Origin: Lepidodermella squamata
Taxonomy: Eukaryota > Gastrotricha
Length of the DNA stretch: 64,000 nucleotides
Assembly (NCBI GenBank): GCA_047495785.1
Contig: JBLDXI010000046.1
Location: 1,426,001 to 1,490,000, forward strand
Reading direction: 5' to 3'
The notes beneath the pieces were generated by a model. That model saw only the letters and a list, made by a program, of their open reading frames with translations, did not search any database and was not told the origin of the DNA. Shown piece after piece: positions 1-12,164 of the stretch. Position numbers and translations under genes: made by a program. Positions within the stretch are counted from its first letter, which is position 1. Each line of letters starts with the position of its first letter.

Positions 1-1699
1 GCCTCGACGGCTTCTCGCGAACTTCAACCATGCCTGTCGATGTCGTGCAACTGCCGCGACTTGAGCTGTTCGAATCTGCTGTTTTGAACATTCTAGCATC
101 AGCCGAGAACGCGATTGCGCCGTACCAGGTCGTTTCGAACGCGACAGCTTCTGCTGCTGCCAACGTCATGGCTGGCCTGTCATCGCCTCGTATGGACCAT
201 GATATCGAGAGTCAGCAGCAGCAATCGCGACGAGGTGCGATGAATAACGGAACTCCGGTGATTTCTGTCTTGCAGTCGAACCGATCGATGCATCACCACC
301 AGCATCAACAACAGCAGCAGGCCATGTCGATGCAGAACCATGCGGGACTCGTTCCGTATTCGCATCAGCAATTCGGAGGCAACGGCTTTTTCGGCGGTGC
401 GGCTAATCTCTCGACGCCGTCAGCGGCTGGTTCGACGATCGCGTCGTCGCCGAGCCCTATGAACCACCCTGCCTCGGCTCTGTCTGTTCCGCTCACACCA
501 TCTGGACCTAGCTCGAACATGGGTTCGAACAACGTCTCCTTCCTTCAAGGTTTGATTGAGCTGTTCTTTCGAGAAAATTATGTTTATTGAGAAGATTGTT
601 TAGGCATGATTATCCCGTCGCCGAACAACCAGGCGCCGATGTTGTTGCGCGAGCCATCAGCCGCCCAGCGCATCCCCCGCCAGCGCATGATCTACCACTT
701 GAAGTTCGGAGAATTCGGCGTTATGGAGGGTCAGTTCACTGAACCGAGCGGCATCGCCTGCAACGCGCAGAACGACATCATCGTCGCCGATACGAACAAC
801 CACCGCGTTCAGATCTTCGACTCCGAGGGTCGTTTCAAGTTCACGTACGGCGAGTGCGGCAAGCGCGACGCCCAGCTGCTGTACCCGAACCGCGTCGCTG
901 TCTGCAAGGCGACGGGCGACATTGTTGTCACTGAGCGATCGCCGTCGCACCAGGTCCAGATCTACGACCAGTACGGCATTTTCGTGCGCCGATTCGGCCA
1001 AGACTGCCTGAAGCACCCGCGCGGCGTGTTCGTCGACTCGCGCGGCCGCATTCTAGTCGTCGAGTGCAAGGTGATGCGCGTCACCATCTTCTCGATGGAA
1101 GGCCGCGTTCTGCGCTCGTTCACCTGCCGGTCGTACCTCGAGTTCCCGAACGGCATCTGCGCGACTGACAACCCGGAGGAGATCTACATCTCGGACAACC
1201 GCGCCCACTGCGTCTGGGTCTTCAACTACGACGGCATTTTCCTGCGCCGTATTGGTGGCGAGGGCATCACCAACTACCCAATTGGTGTCGGCATCAATCA
1301 GGTACATTTTATTTTTATCATTCATCATTTGACCTTATTTTATTGCCTGACACACAAAGCCGCTTTTATTTGCCACTCATTAACCTTGAAACAGCAATTG
1401 AGGTCATCGAAATAATAATTATAGCAAAAACTTGTGTGTGGGAATTTATTAAGGTGGACTTTTTTTAATAGCTTGGAGAAATTATTGTCGCGGACAATCA
1501 CAACAACTTCAATTTGACGGCGTTCACGCCCGAAGGCCAAGTGTTGTACGGACTCGAGTCGAAGGTGAAACACGCGCAAGTGTTCGATGCGACCCTGATG
1601 AACGACGGCTGCGTCGCTATCGCGTGCAAGGACTACCGCGTTTACGTTTACCGCTACATGTCAGCGTCGACGCGCCACCTCGGGCTCAACATTCGCTAA
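1..1699 (+). CDS. Brat/NCL-1-like NHL-repeat protein, 3' part
   Basis: Three exons are read: <1-549, 604-1301 and 1472-1699, with phases 1 and 0 at the joins. The first exon continues upstream of the window and encodes a low-complexity linker rich in Gln, His, Ser and Pro. The next two encode about 300 residues of NHL repeats, with blocks such as EPSGIACNAQNDIIVADTNN and HRVQIFD recurring about every 45 residues, as in a six-bladed propeller. The protein ends in a short tail after VYVYRY. This arrangement (N-terminal RING/B-box/coiled coil, long linker, C-terminal NHL propeller) is typical of the TRIM-NHL proteins Drosophila Brat and C. elegans NCL-1, which bind mRNA and repress translation and ribosome biogenesis. 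The RING/B-box part would lie outside the window, so NCL-1/Brat is preferred over other TRIM-NHL members only by propeller similarity. GC content is high in the propeller exons. Confidence 0.85.
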
Positions 1700-4264
1700 A
1701 CACTACTACTGAAATCTGACATTATATCAAAGCTTATTATTCCAGAAATTAATATCTATTGTTGCCTAATTATTATTCGTAAAAAAAGACTGTTTTAACC
1801 CACCTAAAAATGATGATGATGACGACTATTAATGCATGTGATGTGTGGCCCTGAGTGATACAAACGATGAAATGACTATTGTTTTTTTGTGCCCACAGAC
1901 CTACGCGTTGTAAATAGGTTTTATCATATTATACATCTATATACGCAAAGCTAAAACACTCTTTCGTTTGGTTTACTCTCTTTTGTTTATATAAATGCGT
2001 TGTACATAGCATGCAATCGAAATTCGGTGAAAAACTGATCGGAAAAAACTTCGATTCCTCGTTGTAAATAGCTCTTGATGGCTGCGTGTGTTGTTCTACG
2101 CTGTTATGTTTGACTGAATTTTTTGTAAACGTGTTGCGGTGTATGCGAAAATTTTGTCTCGTCGTTATGCTTATACGTATCAAAACTATACTTGTGTGTG
2201 TCTTCCTCGTATAACAAAACAAACTTCTAGGGGAAAAAACCATCGCTTTTTCGTGTTGCCGTCGCCCTAAAACGCATGCGCCGCAGCTCGCAATGTGTCA
2301 TCGTCGTCGTCCAACGTCCGATTTGATCGAAAAAAACAACACACGGTTGGTTGTTGGTTGTTTTATATTTGAGAACCAAAAACGCGAAAATAATGTCTTG
2401 TAAAATGTTTCTTGTTTTCATGTGCTACTGCGATTCGAATTCATTGCTCAACAACTTGCTCGTCGAATTTTCTTTTCTTCTTTTTTCACGATTATTCTTG
2501 ATTGATTGATACCTCGCTCACTTATAATCGCTGCTCTTCGGTGTTTGTCGTTTTAGCGCGCCAGCCGTTGCAAAAAGTGATAAGTTGAACTGGCTAGGGG
2601 AAGCAAAATCCACAAAACCAGCCTTTCTTTTAATTTCTCTCGAAAAATCTCTTGATTTTAAAAAGTCGCCTTGAAAAACCTGTGTACAGAAATTACCATC
2701 ACGTGTGCGACTATCAACGAAAATTTCTACCTACTATGCATTTTATTCCATCACGTTATATGTGCATGAAGAGAGCTTTCTATATGCCAAATGTAAAGGA
2801 CTGATGATATTAATAATTTTACCCATTGATCAATTGTGCGCATGTTTGAAACAAATGACTGTTATTATAGGTCAAATAAATAAAAATCAGGTGCAATTAT
2901 ATATGCCGATTGATGCTGAATGTGATGTGTGCTGAATCTGAGATCTGGTCTACGAAATCGACATTTATGTAATTGTGATGATGAGAACTGTGACAATAGA
3001 GGTTGATAAATTAGGTGATGATATTATTATGAAAACTATTATTCTGCTGACAATTATTGATACTGACAAGAATTTGGACAGGAATAAACACACAATATAA
3101 ATAATTTCCCGGGTTTTTTTCCAAGTTCAAAGTCTGCTAAAGACTCTAGAGGTGGTGCGCCTAGCACTCTGCTCGGGGGAGCTACTGTTCAGCGGTATCT
3201 AGAAAAATGGTAAAATGTTGGCTTCCATTATTGCTGAGGTCGGAGAAAACGCTGATTTGTAAAATCGATAAATTTGAAATCGATATCGGCTCTGCATGCT
3301 GAAGTATAACTCGTAAAAATAGCGGTAGCTTCGCTGTTAATTTGGTGATATTTTATAGCTTGGATTTGCGAATTATGATTATGGGATCGCCAAGGGAGGT
3401 GTTGAGAAGCCCTGTGGTAAAGCCTTGATCATAAGGCCTCATATTCCTAATTTGTTCTCGTTTTCCTACGATTGGTTTTCCAGGGCATATTCACCTAAAG
3501 GCCACGTGAAAACCGGGCCATCTTGAAAACCGGAAAAATCTTCCATAAATTGGGGTGATTTTAGCATATCAAAAATCGAAGGTAGATAGGTAAATGCCCT
3601 CGAATCATCTGTGGATAACTTTTTCCAAAATTGGACCCAAGGGTCAATAAAACCTGAAAATCCAAGTGAGCGTTCAAAATTACCCACTAATTGTCCAACT
3701 TCGTTCATACATCGTCCAACATCGCCAAAAATCAGATAAAAATTGAAAAATCACCAAAAACCAAAAACCAGATAATCTCGCCAGTCACTTTAATTGTCCA
3801 CTTTTGCACCAAAATCATCTACCGTATTTGTTCGTCCTATAGCAGCCCGGGCTAATAAAATGTCAACCTCGAAATTTCAAAAATTTCAAAAATCAATTTC
3901 TCGTGAATCGTTCACTATTCATGTTTTCGAACCGACTTGACCGCTCAACCCTGAGCTACTATTAGGATGCGCGATTATTAGTGAATGGGCTGCTATTGGA
4001 ACAAATAATACGGTATTCTGAACTAGCACTGATTTTCAATCCTCGAAAAACATGGCTTTGTCCAAAATTAACTCACCCTACGGAACCTCAAGTCGAAAAA
4101 AACTCAGTTCGAAGCAAAATGTGACGTATTTATTATTTAAAGCTCAAACAGGGAAATATTGAGCGAAACGGCATTAGGTCGTAATATGAAATTCAGTTTA
4201 AAAACCAAGCATCACATTGTTTAATCACCACGAAGAAAAATCCCAGACGCCGACATTTTTTCTG
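1700..4264. other. Intergenic: 3' flank of the NHL gene plus a dispersed repeat
   Basis: No convincing coding exon was seen in these 2.5 kb. The proximal 700 bases are AT-rich and probably 3' UTR of the NHL gene. From about 3095 to 3330 the sequence resembles two other places in the window (see the repeat entries). The short ORFs here have no recognisable similarity. Confidence 0.5.
3095..3330 (+). repeat. Dispersed repeat family, copy A
   Basis: The stretch around 3250-3320 (core CTGATTTGTAAAATCGAT, then GAAATCGATATC, then TGAAGTATAA) matches 23130-23215 on the same strand and 31690-31780 on the opposite strand. Similarity extends weakly upstream. It is noncoding and unrelated to the neighbouring genes, so it looks like an interspersed element of unknown class. 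Boundaries are approximate. Confidence 0.6.
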
Positions 4265-6324
4265 TCAATCGTCAGACGCAAATGAGTCATTGCGCTGTTT
4301 TTTACGCTGCGGAATCACAACATGAGATCGCGGCTGCGACGCGTCGTCCTCGTCGCTCGAACTGTCCTCAGCGCCCAGCTCACTGGCGCCGCTGTTCGAC
4401 GCCGAATCCGAGCCGGAACTCGACGAGCCGCTGCCACTTTCCGCCGAGGAATGCTTCCGCTTATTTTTACCAGCCTTCTTTTTCAACAGTTTCTTCTTGC
4501 TCTTCGCTTTTTCAGGCGATGAAGCAGAGCTGGCGGATGATGACGAGCTGCCAGATTCACTCGAAGTGCTGCCGGAATTTGAAGACGAAGAGCTCGATTG
4601 TGACGAACTGGATTCAGAGCCAGACGAATCACTTTCTTCACTCGAACTAGATTTCGCCTCCTCCGCTTTTTTCCTAAAAAAAATTGATAAATAGAAATAA
4701 TATTAATATTGAGAGCAGATTTAATTGGATGCCGTGACGAAGGTTCATCAATCAGCCTTTTCTATTGAAATTGTTCCGAGAATTTTTTCTATTTCTACTG
4801 CCGTTACAAAGCGTTCTCATGGCCGCCCCGAATGGCATAGATCTACGACTGGATTTACGACTGAAAGCAAGTGCTTTAGATGCTACCATGCAGCCATAAG
4901 TCGCAAAAAACCAGTTGTGCCCGAACTTGGAAACCCAAGGAGACTCGGCCGATTTACTCAGCCATGGCGCTGCATTTTCTGATTCAGTCACTGATTGGAG
5001 GGTTATACTCGAAACCATATACTCGTTGTGATCTATGCCTCCCCTGACTGACATACTTTTACCAAAACGTCCACCTTAAACTATTTCTCGCTCATTTTTC
5101 GCACTTTTCCACGGCCTGTGCCAACTCCACCTCGGCTCTTCCTATTTTCTTCTTTTTTCTTTAACAAGTTCGTTTTGTTATTGAAAATAACGATGGATGA
5201 CACCTTCATTTATACAGATTTACTTGATTACCAACTTCATAACGGCCAGTTCGCTGAATCTTTGGGCCTTAGAAGCAATTTCGCTCCTCGTTTGAAAACT
5301 AAACTCGAGCGATTTCTAATTGCATTATCAAATACAGCTCTCGAGAGTGGGAAGTTCAGCGAGTCATTTTCTCCAGCTATGCAGCTTTACTCATAGGGCG
5401 CTCTTGTATAATGCAAATTTTGCATAAACTTGACTTCAAAGCATATAAGGTGCACGCGGTATATAATTTTCATCCAGGCGATGCCCTGAAGTTTGTGAAT
5501 GGTTTTTGCAACAGCGTGCTACATTGATCAACAATTTCCCGTTCAATTTCTCATGTAATTTTAGATGTCGAAGAGATCGGCTTTTCTAGAATGGCCCTGA
5601 ATAATCTTCAACCTTCCCGCCCATCCGACGAATACGTGTTTTACGTCATTGGTTCTCATGGGGGTATCTCAAATCTGAAGTATATAAGGATCCCAAGCCC
5701 ACAACAATGGCTCAACTTCAAAACCGGATAATTCACACGTCCCAACAAATTACCCCTGAAATGCTTGCGCGTGTTCGTGGAAGTTTGATTTCCCGATTAC
5801 TTGCATCTCGAGAGAGAAATGGAGAGGGTCCCAAATTTCGAAATTTCACATGAAATTTCACTGCTTATACCCATTTTCAACAATTGGCCATCGCCCCAAT
5901 ACTCTCAAGCCCTTTACTCCATTTACGTGTTATACCATGAATATAATGTGCGTAATTTTTATCAACACTACCTATGTAAATCTGGATTTATTGTTTTGTC
6001 CTACCTGTTATCAGCAATTTTCTTCAGCACCGCTTGTTCCGCCATTTGTTTCATCATTTGCGTTCGAGTAGGCCTCGATAGATATTTCGGCTTAGCTTTA
6101 CATTCATACGTCCAATGCCCGACCTTCAAATCAGACCGAAAAATTAGTGAAACAAAATTTGACCTAGATAAAATAGACACTGACCTCGAGGCATTTCTGG
6201 CATTTGAACGAGCCTCGTTTTTCAGATTCTCTATACAAAATTCATTTTTGATCATGTTCAGCTTTGAAGTCGAAGTTTCTTACATCTTTTTATCTCGGGA
6301 AACCAGGAGCGAAGTTGGATCCAT
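4265..6324 (-). CDS. ZCCHC10: ZCCHC10-like zinc-knuckle protein
   Basis: Four exons on the minus strand join in phase: 6324-6284, 6230-6185, 6123-6005 and 4673-4265, giving about 204 residues. The start ATG at 6324 gives a short N terminus, then one CCHC knuckle of form C-Q-K-C-L-E-x-G-H-W-T-Y-E-C, split by an intron, followed by the family signature KxKYLSRPTRT. After a 1.3-kb intron the last exon encodes a long Ser/Glu/Asp-rich stretch, a KKK cluster and a second acidic Ser tract. This matches vertebrate ZCCHC10 (about 190 residues) in order and length. Its biochemical role is poorly defined; a single knuckle suggests RNA or nucleic-acid binding in the nucleus. The knuckle is only visible once the exons are joined. 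Confidence 0.8.
4674..6004 (-). other. Long fourth-exon-proximal intron of the ZCCHC10-like gene
   Basis: This 1331-bp intron is more than twenty times the length of the other introns of the gene. It contains short open frames on both strands (about 4752-5054 minus and 5118-5396 plus), but I recognise no family in them and they lack clear splice or start context. It may hold a degenerate insertion. Confidence 0.5.
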
Positions 6325-6608
6325 TTATCAAATAATATACACTATAATAATAATCAAAAAAATTTAACCAATTTTCAGGTCGATCTGTTTTATTTTCATC
6401 ACTATAGCAAACGCAAAGAGGTTTTCACCATCGAAATTATTTTATTAATCATTCGGATTTCACGTAGTCGATATCCGGGTTCAAAAAGGAGTGCTGGTAC
6501 TTCTCGCTTAATACAACTGAATATTACTAAACAAGGGCGCAATTTGCAGAACTAATTTCAGTGTTTTAAGGTGGCGTATTTCTCATATTTTTGACCTGAT
6601 TAGTCGGT

Positions 6609-6931
6609 TTAATGGTGGGCAGGCGGTCCACCTCCTGGAGGCTTGCGGATGCTACGTTCGTGGTCCTCGTTAGCCCAGGTATAAAGGAGGAAAACTGATA
6701 TCATAGCTAATGAATATTTTAAAACTGAAAACATAGCTTATTTAATTAGAGAAAGAAATTACGTGGCGCAACGTAGAAAACGTTACGGTTGAATTTCGTC
6801 CACCATTTCTGCGCCCAGTGGCTCAAAAAGCCGGACGGGAAAACCTTCAGTTCATACGGCGAAAGCCTGTACCAGATGAGGCCGCGGACGTGCGAGCCGA
6901 AAAGTTGATCGTGCTTAGCGCCGCCTCCCAT
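6609..6931 (-). CDS. UQCRQ: Cytochrome bc1 complex subunit 8 (UQCRQ/QP-C)
   Basis: Two exons, 6931-6763 and 6724-6609, join in phase across a 38-bp intron and encode 94 residues. The protein has the family layout of a small complex III subunit: a short matrix N terminus, the signature YxLSPYE (human counterpart YSLSPFE), a basic stretch ending FYVAP, one membrane helix (about AMISVFLLYTWA) and the polar tail ANEDHERS. The human protein is 82 residues. It sits in the mitochondrial inner membrane and binds near cytochrome b. The first ATG after the upstream gene is at 6931; a GTG codon six bases earlier is unlikely to be used. The stop of the PUSL1-like gene lies 59 bp upstream on the same strand, which hints at co-transcription. 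Confidence 0.85.
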
Positions 6932-6990
6932 TTTCACTCAGAATTGGTAAAAATCTATCGAAATTCAGCAAATTAATTAGTATAACAATG

Positions 6991-8017
6991 TTACAACGAT
7001 TTCTTTGTCAAAGATTTTAAAACGTTGACTGGATAGTCGTCGCTTGGCACCAAATTATCAGGCAGGGCAAGATCTTCCGGCAAATATTCGATATTACGCA
7101 GGTACAACCCGCAAGGAGACACCGTCGGAGTCGGGTGAGGGATGTTATTTGGCACTTCTACGCCACGCAACAATGTTTCGAGGGTACTAATTGGAATCCT
7201 TTTACCAGCAATTTGAAGTAAACAGCCAACCATTCGGCGAATCTTGATTGAAAACGAAAAGTAACGAAGGCCAACATGACTAGAGAAAATAACTTGCTTG
7301 GTGATAGAAAAAAGAATTAGAACGAAATAAAATGTCATAAAATTGAACATCGTTTTCAACTTGAAACGGCCAGTACTCGCCCAGTATCGGGCGAGACTTG
7401 ACAACGCGAACCGACATGGGGCGAGTAGCTGCTCCGCCCTTTTCTTGCAACGACTCGCTTGTCGTGAAGAGCTTGAACGAGTGAAAACCGTTAAAAGTCT
7501 CAGCAGCTTTCATGAATAACGCTTCGTCGAATTCGCCCGAGTAGACTAAACAACGATTGACCTCAGTCGCGGTCATAGCAGCTAACATTCCGACTTGGCT
7601 CTTAGAAGGATTCGTCACGGCGAGACGATATAAGTATTCGCGGGAAACAGCTGCAGCCCTGCAATTGAAATCAGGCGCTACCCGCAAGGCGCGCCAAACA
7701 CGAATGGGCTCGTTGTGGCGATCAAAAACCGAATTCAAACCAAACATGAACATTTTAGGGTCAGGCTCCCGAGATTTTCGCATGTCTTCTTTCGAGTAAA
7801 CCGCATCAAAGTGCAAAGTATTGGCTAAAGCATGAACGCCAGCATCGGTACGAGATGCTAGGGTCAACTTGCCCCTTTCGATGAGTTTTATGTAATCAAA
7901 AGCTTTCTCAATAACACCTTGCACCGTTCTGACGAGCTGCGTACCAGCCATAACTTGCTGCTGGGAGCCGCTAAAGCTGGAACCGATATAAGAGAAGAAA
8001 AGCATATATCGACCCAT
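6991..8017 (-). CDS. PUSL1: tRNA pseudouridine synthase-like (TruA family, PUSL1)
   Basis: Exons 8017-7298 and 7242-6991 join in phase and encode 323 residues. The N terminus (MGRYMLFFSYIGSSFSGSQ) has the YxGxxFxGxQ-like strand of the TruA fold. The catalytic motif reads ASRTDAGVHA, with the Asp nucleophile present. A conserved SREYLYR block and the C-terminal F(F/L)YHQIRRMVGCLL helix are also seen. TruA-family enzymes isomerise uridines in tRNA; PUSL1 of animals is mitochondrial and acts with 39S ribosome biogenesis. The FYHQ/IRRMVG join requires a 55-bp intron that begins GCAAGT rather than GT (see findings). No strong mitochondrial presequence is visible. PUS1 or PUS3 are less likely given the short length. 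Confidence 0.85.
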
Positions 8018-8841
8018 AGCTGGAATCTAAACTCTAAACAGCAAGCTATGGATAAGAATAAACAAATCAATGATAAGTTACAAATTAATCAAATTTCCCA
8101 GGCAGGTTTTTCAGCGTTAACCCCCTATTAATTCTACCAATTCTACACAAGTGCCAAACTTAGCATCAGTGGCACCCTAATTCAAAATATCAAAATGATT
8201 TTATGCAATGGCACATGACACCATGACCCTGGATCCTGGTCCGACTTGCTACATCACCGCCACTGAGCAGCAGACCAATTTATCAATTGTAACCATTCAG
8301 TAGTTTTGGCCAACATGTAACTCAACAGCCCGTTCGAAAGCGATCAAAACGCGATAGTTCCTACGCTTTCAAGCGTCAAGCGTGATGGTCAAGTCACTGA
8401 CATCCTACATCCTACATGGCAAACAGTCAACAGCTCACAACTCTCAAATCGTTGAAACCCCATGAATACGAGTAAAGCAAATAAGCCCAAAGAGCAAACA
8501 GTCCACAACTCCATCCACAACTATCCTCCCTCATCACCTGTCAACTGAGCATAGGAAAACAAGAACGAAAGAACGATGGGCATGGAAGCTCGCTCGAAGA
8601 AGATGAAAAAGGTCACGGAAACAGCCAAGTTTTTTTCGCACCCCTCCAGATTCGAGTTTTTACTAGACCTTGATAAAAGGCTTAATTTTCAGCATATTTT
8701 TTTCCCAACGTAGTTATGACTCAACATTTTGAATGAGTAATTAAGTAAGTTGTTAAGATTTATTTCGGTGAAAGCGAATAATAACATCTCGAATGAACCG
8801 GGCCGAATTTTTTTCTTTCGCCCTCAATCTGACCTGAAAAT
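8018..8841. promoter_or_regulatory. Divergent upstream region between PUSL1-like and DAP5-like genes
   Basis: The interval separates genes that are transcribed away from each other, so it must hold both 5' flanks. It is AT-rich with short direct repeats (CATCCTACAT twice near 8400). No core promoter element could be assigned with confidence. Confidence 0.35.
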
Positions 8842-11800
8842 ATGCGTCATCGGCGCTTTTCTACGTTGGTACGGTGCGATTTGCCAGTTGCCATTGACTC
8901 TTCGTGCTACATGAATTGCCTGTTTATCAACTTCTTTGCATTTTGCGGGTTACCCTTTGTGAAAAAAATGGAATCAAATGAAGGTGATCGCGATGATGAA
9001 GATGCTAACTCCAAACTCTATTGTCATTTCAGACTGGGCATCTATTCTCAAAATTCACGGAGAGTTGAACGGATTTGTAAACTGCTAGCTTTTGGTATTC
9101 AGTTTCATAAAAATATTTCAGATACGAGGTAACACGTAACATTGTCTGGCGACTGGCGACTGGCGTTGGAAAAGTTCCCATCTCCGTGACGCTTTTCTGC
9201 CTCTTGTTTTAAGCCGACTCTTGAATCCGATAGACCAATGCTGTTTCGTGCTTTGTATATAATGATTTTATATTCCTAGGCACTTTATCCGTTTATCTTT
9301 AATACTGGATTCTAATGGACTTGGGAATGGATATACCATACCCGAGAGACGGTTAGATATCGCTGTCGTGAACTTTTCATCTCTTAATGTTACTTTTTCA
9401 TTCCAGACAAGTGACAGTTGCTTCATCGTTCATCCCGATTCATTGCGCCAATACTAGGAACGAGTTACATTTAACTACTTCCAATCACCAAGAGCAGCAA
9501 CATTGTAATCAATTTGAAAACAATAATTGTAACCAAGCAATCATCAACAATGCGCCTGCATCGTCCGACTCACTTAGATTGGCCGACCTTATCGACAGAT
9601 ATCTGCGCGATAAAAGCCCTGCTATAGTTACTGAACTTGTAAAGTTTATTTGCAACGATCAGATTGTAATCAGTTTTGTGTCGCTGGTGAGTTGCTGCAG
9701 CAAACACTTGAACTTCTATTAATTTCTTGTATTTTTTGCAGAGTTATAACAAGTTTACTTCGGAGTTTGTTAGTTATAGTCCCCAAATTGCTGAACTATG
9801 TCGTTTGGTGTACAATCAGTTGTCAGGCTCTTCTGCCATAATAAACGGTCCTGTTGATTCAAGTCGAGTTTATTACAGCAATGTAAGCTTGAATTTGATT
9901 ATGCGATATTATTTGAATTTGCTTTTTTATAGCTTTATTTGGAAGAATTGCTGCGAAAGTGTCAAAATGAGTTTTCTCGTTGGTCATCTTATGGCGTCAA
10001 AAGTGACGCAAGTAACGGACATAATTCGCCCCGACCAGCCGATATCGGGCATTCGCCTGCCGATAGAGGCGTTGATTCGGGGCACAATTCACCCACTCCA
10101 TTCATCATCAGTCAAACGCCGCCTCCGGATAGGAAACCGAAACTTCTTGCCTGCGCCAAATTTGTTGGCGAGATGGGCCGACTCGACCTGTTGCCCGAAG
10201 CCTTCCTCTTCGACTGCCTTCGCACTCTGCTCGCCCGTTCTCGCTCCACACCGGTAGCGATTTTTCACGAAAATCTCGAGGCAGCATGTCAGCTGCTGAA
10301 AATTGTCGGCAGGAAGTTGGACCATAAGTTGGCCCGTGCGCTTATGGACCAGTACTTCAATCGAATTCAGTCGATTCTTGCGTCTAATTCAGTGCCTATT
10401 GAAAAACGAATCCGTTTCCTGTTAACGGATCTGATCCAACTACGCCAGAATGGATGGGGCACGAATTGGGAGAGCAGCAGCGAATCCGAGTCGAATTCGT
10501 CGATTGAACCGCCGAAAAACAACAACCACCAGCCACAACGTCCATCAATTTACAGCTCAGCTCCGTCGCCATCAACATCGCCGTCAACCACTTCGTCATC
10601 AAGCGGTTTCGTACCGAACGTTTTCCCATTTCCAACTCCACCGTTGAGTGGGCAGTCGGGCAATGGGGCGAAATATGCCATGCCGCAAGTTTTCTACTAC
10701 CCGCCGCCGCCTTTTCCGATGCCGATGTCAGGCCCGATTGATCAAATGAGGCCCAGAGGCATGTTTCCAGCAATGCAGCAACCGTTTTTTGTCCCTCCAC
10801 CGGACTTTGCGCCTCGTTTTATCGCGCCGAAACCAACGAACGGTTTCAACCATCAGCAGAAACTGGAAATTTGCCCGAGTTTTGTCGAGCCGGCGAAGGA
10901 GAAGCCGAAAAGTGCGTTTCCTTACGACCCTACATCAGTCGCTGCCGCTCAGCCGCAACCAACACCGCGAACTTTTGCCACGGTTTCGAGCGGCCAGTCG
11001 ACTGGGCACGTTGAAATGACGAAAATCGGGGTTGCGAAAAAAGCTGGCGGAATTAAAACCGAACACACGAAACCAGTCGTTAATTCTGACCAGCCTATCG
11101 TCAGTCTGAGACCTCAAGGCGGTCTGGGCAAACGACTGCAGGCCGCTAAAAAGGATGACGAGAAAACAACAGCGGAAGTTACGGAAAAAACCGAAATTAT
11201 TAAGGAGACTGTCGTAAAACCGACAAAAACCCTGATTTCGCATGAATTACTCGCGAAGTTGGATCAGAATGTGATCAAGGCGTCTTTTCCGTCCTTCAAC
11301 GAGTTGATTCGCGTTCTTGAGACCTCGTTCAATTTCACGTCGAGACCGGCTGAAAACGCCTATCATCTTCTAGTCGCAAGTCTCGACGCGTCTGACGAGG
11401 TGAAGGAACAAGTTCAAATCGTGCTGAGTCACTTCAGAAATCAGGGCATCATCACCCAATCGCAGTTGGATGCTGTTTTCATCGACCTGGTTTCAAGCGT
11501 TGCAGAGCTTGAGGGCTTTATCACCTGCGTGAAGTCGCATGTAGCCAGTCATTTAGCTATTGCGATTTCGTGCGGGCTCCAGTCAATCGCCTGTCTGCCG
11601 CTGAGTGGCAAACAACACCCTGTTGCGCTGATCGCAGTCCAACGCGCTGTTAAGCGAGCCGGCGAGGAGAAGGTTTTCCAGTTTTTCGATAACAGCCGCG
11701 CGATTTCGTCGATAGTCCAGGCCGATATTTTGCGATTGTTACCCGAGGCGCTTCAGAGTGACAAAATTGCTCGGCGTCAAACGTTGGAAGATCGAAATCT

Positions 11801-12164
11801 CGGATTTTTCCTCTTCGATTTCGAATTGCCGTTGGATATCAAACAAGCGTTTAGCTCATCGCCTGAAAAATTGGACGATTTAGCTGAAAAAATCGCTGGA
11901 TTTTCGCTCGGTTTGAATCTGGCTAATTGGCAATTTGAATCGCGGTCTTTTGTGCGTTACTTGTTGAGCGCATTGAAAACCGAGTGGCTATCAGCCGAGA
12001 AAAAGTGGAGTTTCAATGATTTTCAACGACTGGTTGAACTAGTTCGGCTACGTGCGAACTGGCAGGCGGCTAATTTGATGGCGGAGCTCGAGCTGTGTCT
12101 TGTTGAGGCGAACAACGAGGCGGCTCAAGGTCAGTTTTTTAGCGGATTTCCCCTTCCTATTTAA
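8842..12164 (+). CDS. EIF4G2: DAP5/NAT1 (eIF4G2) translation factor
   Basis: Sure exons are 9408-9686, 9742-9882 and 9933-12129 or beyond. The MIF4G domain reads LADLIDRYL, then FVGEMGRLDLLPEA, LDHKLARALMDQYF and IRFLLTDLIQLRQNGW, matching eIF4G2/DAP5 rather than canonical eIF4G. A Ser/Pro/Gln-rich linker follows (about 10480-11180), then an MA3 domain (residues SHELLAKL to LPEAL) and the start of a W2-like C-terminal helical domain. DAP5 drives cap-independent translation through eIF4A and eIF3 and lacks the eIF4E site; none is seen here. The 5' end is unresolved: exon 9408 needs two bases from upstream, which the open frame 8842-9128 (ending AG|gtaaca) supplies in phase, or an unspliced ATG at 9387 could serve. 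The 3' end is also uncertain: either the stop at 12162-12164, or splicing at 12130 to 12443. Confidence 0.8.

Noticed and set aside
657-1328. Three minus-strand frames under the NHL repeats
   Set aside because: They mirror the GC-rich NHL exon; the plus frame shows the conserved repeats.
5801-6367. 188-codon plus-strand frame
   Set aside because: Runs opposite the ZCCHC10 exons, whose zinc knuckle is the clear coding signal.
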